Shown here piece after piece: positions 1 through 5,154 of a DNA stretch of 5,154 nt. Under the pieces are notes generated by a model. The model did not search any database. It had not been told where the DNA came from and saw only the letters and a program-made list of their open reading frames with translations. Where the stretch lies: NCBI GenBank assembly GCA_012728775.1, contig JAAYEN010000040.1, positions 1-5,154 on the forward strand. The letters run 5' to 3'. Both the position numbers and the translations under genes were made by a program. The stretch comes from Tissierellia bacterium (GTDB lineage: Bacteria; Bacillota_A; Clostridia; Tissierellales; Peptoniphilaceae). How positions within the stretch are numbered: position 1 is the stretch's first letter; each line of letters begins with the position of its first letter.

Positions 1-1500
<1,500 letters not shown>

Positions 1501-1530
1501 AAATATTAACAAAATATTTGTAAAATTAAT

Positions 1531-1558
1531 GTGAAAACGATTGACCATAACGTTTTCT
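1531..1558 (+). promoter_or_regulatory. Probable operator for the LacI/GalR-type repressor and/or catabolite (cre-like) site
   Basis: A perfect 7-bp inverted repeat, GAAAACG at 1533-1539 and CGTTTTC at 1551-1557, is separated by 11 bp. Each arm carries the central CG typical of LacI-family sites. The left arm in context, GTGAAAACGATTGACC (1531-1546), fits the GalR-type pattern GTGNAANCGNTTNCAC except for two bases near its right end. It also fits the left ten positions of the cre pattern TGWAANCGNTNWCA, so CcpA could be a second user. The dyad spans the -35 box of the predicted mglB promoter, where bound protein would block RNA polymerase. The dyad is seen directly; which protein binds it is inferred from the adjacent repressor gene. 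Confidence 0.7.
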
Positions 1559-1569
1559 CAAGGTAAACT
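1541..1569 (+). promoter_or_regulatory. Predicted sigma-A promoter of mglBAC
   Basis: TTGACC at 1541-1546 matches the -35 consensus at five of six bases. TAAACT at 1564-1569 matches the -10 consensus at four of six, with an ideal 17-bp spacer. Transcription would start near 1576, giving a leader of about 30 nt to the mglB ATG. The -35 box sits between the two operator arms, and the right arm lies in the spacer. TATAGT at 1581-1586 is a better -10 hexamer but has no acceptable -35 partner. Prediction only. Confidence 0.62.
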
Positions 1570-1605
1570 AAAGATAAATTTATAGTAAATGAAAGGTGGA
1601 GTACA

Positions 1606-2748
1606 ATGAAAAAAACATTAAGTGTATTTTTAGCGTTAGTATTAGTATTTGCGCTAGTAGCATGTGGTGGCGACAAGCCAGCAGAACAACCAGCTGAAAC
1701 TGAAACAGCTGAACAAACTGCAGAAACAACTGCTGAAACAACAGAAGAAGTTACAGCACCAGCAGAAGGAGACACAGTAAGTGTTGGAGTAGCAATTTAT
1801 CGTTTTGAAGATAACTTCATGACTCTTTATAGAGAAGAACTTCAAAGATACTTTGAAGAATTAGGTGAAGCATCAGGAGTTAAATACGAACTTGATATCC
1901 AAGATGGTAAACAAGACCAAGCTACTCAAACTGAACAAATTAACAACTTTATAGCTCAAGGTAAAGACGTAATGATTCTTAACTTAGTAGACAAGACAGC
2001 AGCTAATGCAGTTATCAACTTAGCTAAGAATGCAGATATTCCTATAGTATTCATTAACAGAGAACCAGAAACTGAAGATATGAAAATTTGGCCAGGTAAA
2101 ACAACTTACGTAGGCGCTGACGCAACTCAATCAGGAACTTTCCAAGGTGAGATAATTGCTGATACACCTAACAAAGCAGACTTCAATGGCGATGGAAAAA
2201 TTTCTTATATAATGTTACAAGGTGACCCTCAAAACGTTGACGCTCAACAAAGAACAGAATATTCAATTAAAGCTGTTGTTGACGCTGGACTTACACCAGA
2301 TCCATTGGCAGAACCATACCAAGCTAACTGGGATAGTGCAAAGGGACAAGAATTTACTGCTAACGCACTTGCACAATTTGGTGACGATCTAGAAGTAGTA
2401 TTTGCTAACAATGACGGAATGGCAATGGGTGCTATCCAATCTATTAAAGCAGCAGGAAGAACAGTTGGAGAAGACATCTATCTAGTAGGTGTTGACGCTA
2501 TACCTGAAGCAATCCAAGCTCTTAAAGATGGAGACCTTACTGGTACAGTATTAAATGACCACTTCAACCAATCACACGTAGCAGCAAATGTTGCACTTGA
2601 ACTTCTTGAAGGCAAAGATGTTGAAAACTATTATTGGGTTGACTATGTAAAAGTTTTAGCAGAATCTGACGCAGAACTTAAAGATGCAGAACCAAGACTA
2701 GAAACAGTTGAAGATGCAGAAGCACGTTACGCTGAAAGAGCAAAATAA
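1606..2748 (+). CDS. mglB: Galactose/glucose (methyl-galactoside)-binding lipoprotein MglB
   Basis: This 380-residue protein is the extracellular solute-binding subunit of the Mgl ABC importer. A lipoprotein signal (residues 1-19, MKK then a hydrophobic core) ends in lipobox LVAC with Cys20 as the predicted lipid anchor. A Glu/Thr/Ala-rich linker runs to about residue 56, followed by a type I periplasmic-binding fold. Aligned by eye to E. coli MglB, the sugar contacts are kept: D69 (D14), F71 (F16), N151 (N91), D212 (D154), R216 (R158), W242 (W183), N269 (N211), D297 (D236) and N317 (N256). Position H152 is Asn here (N210). The calcium loop DFNGDGKIS (192-200) keeps D192, N194 and D196, and E263 matches the distal ligand E205. 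The C-terminus carries a charged tail of about 30 residues after YVKV (347-350). The start follows AAAGGTGG (1592-1599) with 6 nt spacing. Codons are enriched in AAC and GAC, suggesting high expression. It is the first gene of the operon and is followed by a terminator hairpin. Confidence 0.96.
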   Translation: MKKTLSVFLALVLVFALVACGGDKPAEQPAETETAEQTAETTAETTEEVTAPAEGDTVSVGVAIYRFEDNFMTLYREELQRYFEELGEASGVKYELDIQDGKQDQATQTEQINNFIAQGKDVMILNLVDKTAANAVINLAKNADIPIVFINREPETEDMKIWPGKTTYVGADATQSGTFQGEIIADTPNKADFNGDGKISYIMLQGDPQNVDAQQRTEYSIKAVVDAGLTPDPLAEPYQANWDSAKGQEFTANALAQFGDDLEVVFANNDGMAMGAIQSIKAAGRTVGEDIYLVGVDAIPEAIQALKDGDLTGTVLNDHFNQSHVAANVALELLEGKDVENYYWVDYVKVLAESDAELKDAEPRLETVEDAEARYAERAK

Positions 2749-2757
2749 TATCATTTC

Positions 2758-2793
2758 ATTCAAGTGTGCTCTAGAGCACACTTGAATTTTTTT
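2758..2793 (+). terminator. Intrinsic terminator/attenuator between mglB and mglA
   Basis: A perfect 24-bp palindrome at 2761-2784 has arms CAAGTGTGCTCT and AGAGCACACTTG. Pairing of ATT at 2758-2760 with AAT at 2785-2787 extends the stem to 15 bp, closed in practice by a CTAG loop. A run of seven T residues (2787-2793) follows at once, the classic Rho-independent form, and it points in the + direction only. It starts 9 nt after the mglB stop codon and ends directly before the mglA Shine-Dalgarno sequence. Because mglA and mglC lie downstream in the same direction with no obvious promoter of their own, it probably terminates only part of the transcripts and protects the mglB 3' end. The efficiency cannot be judged from sequence. 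Confidence 0.92.
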
Positions 2794-2808
2794 AAAGGTG
2801 GATGAGAC

Positions 2809-4314
2809 ATGAGCGAATATATATTGGAAATGAAAGGGATAAATAAATCTTTCCCAGGAGTAAAAGCTTTAGATAACGTCCAATTAAACGTTCGACCTGG
2901 AAGCGTTCATGCATTAATGGGAGAAAATGGGGCAGGTAAATCTACTCTTATGAAGATACTCTATGGTATGTATTTCAAAGACTCAGGTACAATAAAACTT
3001 GAGGGAAAAGAAGTAGAACTAAACACACCTAAGGAAGCCATGGATCTTGGAGTTTCAATGATTCACCAAGAGCTACAACCCATTCCAATGATGACGATTG
3101 GGGAGAACATATTTTTAGGAAGTTACCCTTTAGGGGGACTAAACTTAATTGATCACGACAAAATGTACAGTGAAACGAAAGAATATTTAGATGCAGTAGC
3201 TTTAAGAATTGATCCAAGGACATTACTAGACGAGTTAACTGTATCTCAAATGCAGTCTGTTGAGATTGCAAAGGCTTTATCAAAACATTCTAAAATAATG
3301 ATAATGGATGAACCTACTTCATCACTAACTTCTTCTGAAGTTAGAGTTCTCTTTGGCATTATTAGAGATTTGGCTAAAAAGGGAATGGCAATAATTTATA
3401 TTTCACATAAAATGGATGAAATACTTGAAATATCAGATGAAATTACTATCATGCGTGACGGGCAATATGTGGGGACATGGCCTGCATCAGAGATGACTAC
3501 AGATTTGATAATTAAACACATGGTAGGTAGAGAATTAAAAAGTCTTTATCCTCAAAAGACTAATGTAGTCCAAGAGGAAATAGTATTAAAAGTAGAAGAT
3601 TTCACTTCTCCCAATCCATTGAGTTTTAAAAATTGTAATTTTGAACTCAAAAGAGGAGAAATCCTAGGAATTGGCGGATTAGTTGGAGCGCAAAGAACTG
3701 AATTATTCGAAGCAATCTATGGAATTAGAGATCATATAGATGGAAAAATACAAAAAGACGGAAAAGACATTGTAATTAATAGTCCAAAAGATGCAATTAG
3801 AAACGGAATTGCACTTTTGACTGAAGATAGAAGAGCCACAGGAATTTTTGGCGTATTATCAGTAAGAGATAATACAGCAATAGCTTCCTTGAACAACTAT
3901 GTTGGCAATGCTCGTTTAATAGACCAAGGCAAAGTAGATAGATTAGTAGAGGAAAGCATAAAAAGATTAAGTATTAAAACTCCGGGATTAGAAACTCAAA
4001 TAAAGTCACTATCCGGGGGAAATCAACAAAAAGTAATTATTTCCAGATGGTTGGCAAATAATCCAGATATTCTAATTCTAGATGAGCCAACTCGTGGAAT
4101 AGACGTAGGAGCAAAATATGAAATTTACCAAATAATGAACGATTTAGCAGCTGAAGGAAAATCTATAATTATGATTTCTTCAGAGATGGGCGAATTATTA
4201 GGTGTTTCAGATAGAATTATGGTAATGTGTGAAGGTAGAATTTCAGGCTTCTTAGATGGTGGTCCACAAACTACTCAAGAAGACGTCATGAGCCTCGCAA
4301 CTAAGTATATGTAA
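2809..4314 (+). CDS. mglA: Galactose/methyl-galactoside import ATP-binding protein MglA
   Basis: This 501-residue protein carries two fused ABC ATPase domains, the normal form and length for MglA/RbsA-type sugar importers. It would hydrolyse ATP on the cytoplasmic face of MglC. Domain 1 has Walker A GENGAGKST (38-46), Q-loop Gln87, a family-typical degenerate signature LTVSQMQ (143-149), Walker B with MDEPTSS (166-172) and switch His200. Domain 2 has a degenerate Walker A, GLVGAQRT (290-297), with Arg in place of the lysine, an intact LSGGNQQK signature (401-408), Walker B with LDEPTRGIDVGAK (424-436), and SSE (457-459) where the switch histidine would be. The stretch KTPG..TQI.SLSGGNQQKVII.RWL matches E. 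coli MglA closely, which separates it from RbsA and XylG. The start ATG follows AAAGGTGG (2794-2801) with 7 nt spacing; the out-of-frame ATG at 2802 is too close to be used. The stop overlaps the mglC ribosome binding site. Confidence 0.97.
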   Translation: MSEYILEMKGINKSFPGVKALDNVQLNVRPGSVHALMGENGAGKSTLMKILYGMYFKDSGTIKLEGKEVELNTPKEAMDLGVSMIHQELQPIPMMTIGENIFLGSYPLGGLNLIDHDKMYSETKEYLDAVALRIDPRTLLDELTVSQMQSVEIAKALSKHSKIMIMDEPTSSLTSSEVRVLFGIIRDLAKKGMAIIYISHKMDEILEISDEITIMRDGQYVGTWPASEMTTDLIIKHMVGRELKSLYPQKTNVVQEEIVLKVEDFTSPNPLSFKNCNFELKRGEILGIGGLVGAQRTELFEAIYGIRDHIDGKIQKDGKDIVINSPKDAIRNGIALLTEDRRATGIFGVLSVRDNTAIASLNNYVGNARLIDQGKVDRLVEESIKRLSIKTPGLETQIKSLSGGNQQKVIISRWLANNPDILILDEPTRGIDVGAKYEIYQIMNDLAAEGKSIIMISSEMGELLGVSDRIMVMCEGRISGFLDGGPQTTQEDVMSLATKYM

Positions 4315-4318
4315 GGAG
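4313..4318 (+). promoter_or_regulatory. Ribosome binding site of mglC, overlapping the mglA stop codon
   Basis: AAGGAG shares its first two bases with the TAA of mglA (4312-4314), so mglA and mglC are probably translationally coupled. Two tandem in-frame ATG codons follow, at 4322 and 4325. The second has a 6-nt spacer, like the other genes here, and the first only 3 nt. I therefore start mglC at 4325; 4322 would add one Met. Confidence 0.8.
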
Positions 4319-4324
4319 TTTATG

Positions 4325-5154
4325 ATGGAAAATAAAAAACAATTTGATATAAAGGAATTTTTAACAGACTACGCCTTATTTATAGTTGTTGCTATCATGA
4401 TAGTCTTCACAGGGGCGACCAGGGCGAATTTTATTTCAGCTAATAACTTTTCGAATTTAATGGCCAATGTATCTGTAAGATTTATTATAGCATTGGGAGT
4501 AGCGGGATGTTTGATAATTAGGGGTACTGACCTTTCAGCAGGTCGTATTGTAGGATTATCTGCCCTTATTACAGGAACTTTAGTTCAAAAACCAGATTAT
4601 GTTTCTAAGTTTTTTCCTAATGTTCCAGATATGCCAATAATAGCACCACTTCTATTAGTTTTAGTAGTAGGAGCTTTATTTGGACTAATCAATGGATTAA
4701 TAATAGCGTATTTACATGTACCACCATTTTTAGCAACATTAGGTACACAAATAATGATTTATGGAATCAATATGATTTACTCCCAAAATAAACCTATTGG
4801 GGTTTTCAAAGATTCATTTATCAAAATAGGACAAGGAAAACTTTTTAACTTTGTTCCATATCTAGCCATTGTGGCAGCCATAATGGGGATATTGATGTAT
4901 ATCTTGTTTAATAAAACCAGACATGGTAAATATATGTATGCAATTGGTGGAAACGAAGCAGCAGCAGAAGTATCTGGAGTAAATGTAGAAGTTTCAAAAA
5001 TAAGAATTTATGCATTGGCAGGACTTATGTATGGATTGGCAGGATACTTATTAACTGCAAAAACAGGATCAGTTGGACCAGGTGCAGGGCAAGGATACGA
5101 ACTTGAAGCTATAGCATCAGCTACTATCGGTGGAGTTTCTACTGCAGGTGGACA
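4325..5154 (+). CDS. mglC: Galactose/methyl-galactoside ABC permease MglC, 3'-truncated by window edge
   Basis: The open frame reaches the window end after 276 complete codons. E. coli MglC has 336 residues, so about 60 C-terminal residues are missing. It is the transmembrane channel of the importer (BPD_transp_2 family). Recognisable motifs are SVRFIIALGVAG (50-61), GTDLSAGRIVGLSA (67-80), GLINGLIIAYL (120-130), PPFLATLGTQIMIYGIN (133-149), NKTRHGKYMYAIGGNEAAAEVSG (split as 196-206 and 207-218) and YELEAIASATIGGVS (258-272), all of which line up with E. coli MglC. GGNEAAAEVSGV is the cytoplasmic loop expected to contact MglA. Hydrophobic segments are visible at about 17-31, 52-66, 72-87, 105-127, 135-152, 177-195 and 227-245. 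No break or frameshift is seen. It lies 10 nt after mglA and closes the conserved mglBAC order. Confidence 0.96.
   Translation, partial: MENKKQFDIKEFLTDYALFIVVAIMIVFTGATRANFISANNFSNLMANVSVRFIIALGVAGCLIIRGTDLSAGRIVGLSALITGTLVQKPDYVSKFFPNVPDMPIIAPLLLVLVVGALFGLINGLIIAYLHVPPFLATLGTQIMIYGINMIYSQNKPIGVFKDSFIKIGQGKLFNFVPYLAIVAAIMGILMYILFNKTRHGKYMYAIGGNEAAAEVSGVNVEVSKIRIYALAGLMYGLAGYLLTAKTGSVGPGAGQGYELEAIASATIGGVSTAGG

Noticed and set aside
1501..1519. Stem-loop AAATATT/AATATTT as terminator of the repressor gene
   Set aside because: The 7-bp stem contains only A-T pairs with a 5-nt loop and no following T-run, so it would be too weak. No clear terminator for the repressor gene is visible, and some readthrough into mglB is possible.
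1506..1775. Open frame on the minus strand rich in Ser/Ala/Val
   Set aside because: It is the antisense of the repetitive mglB linker and signal region; the composition is a reflection of the AET repeats, and no ribosome binding site or family pattern supports it.
2244..2477. Minus-strand open frame inside mglB
   Set aside because: It lies fully within the well-supported mglB coding sequence and shows no recognisable motif.
3029..3283. Minus-strand open frame inside mglA
   Set aside because: It overlaps conserved ABC ATPase coding sequence (Q-loop to signature) and has no independent support.
3676..3702. Loss of the Walker A lysine in the second ATPase domain of MglA as a defect
   Set aside because: An Arg at this place is normal for MglA-type proteins (E. 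coli has GLVGAKRT), so this is a family trait and not inactivation.
4313..4330. Tandem ATG codons at the mglC start as a possible slippage or regulatory signal
   Set aside because: Simple start ambiguity of one residue is the more likely reading; spacing favours the second ATG.

Overview
This window looks like part of the chromosome of a low-GC, AT-rich Gram-positive (Bacillota-type) bacterium. The ribosome binding sites are strong (AAAGGAGG or AAAGGTGG). The sugar-binding protein is a lipoprotein with a lipobox, as expected in a cell without a periplasm, and the codons are A/T-biased. The MglB type and the DUF2812 neighbour would fit an anaerobic clostridial or Tissierellia-like lineage, but that is inference and I cannot name a genus.

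Layout, all genes on the + strand: (1) from the left edge to 467, the 3' part of a DUF2812-type membrane protein, cut by the window start; (2) 482-1489, a LacI/GalR-family repressor that most resembles the EbgR/GalR branch, only 14 nt downstream; (3) 1490-1605, a regulatory interval with an AT-rich stretch, an inverted repeat GAAAACG-N11-CGTTTTC that surrounds a TTGACC -35 box, and a -10 box 17 bp further on; (4) 1606-2748, mglB, the galactose/glucose-binding lipoprotein with calcium-site and sugar-contact residues visible; (5) 2749-2808, a strong intrinsic terminator hairpin inside the operon; (6) 2809-4314, mglA, the double-ATPase subunit; (7) from 4325 to the right edge, mglC, the permease, cut by the window end.

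The working model is a galactose/methyl-galactoside ABC importer (MglBAC) under local control. The repressor encoded next door probably binds the dyad over the mglB promoter and is probably released by a galactoside or galactose. The hairpin after mglB would let most transcripts stop there, giving an excess of binding protein over the ATPase and permease. Codon use in mglB is clearly different from that of the repressor gene, which fits high expression.

I found no previously undescribed system. The genes are a well-known transporter. The points most worth a second look are the intra-operon terminator and its closeness to the mglB stop codon, the unusual spacing of the operator together with the atypical hinge of the repressor, and a His-to-Asn change at a sugar-contact position of MglB.
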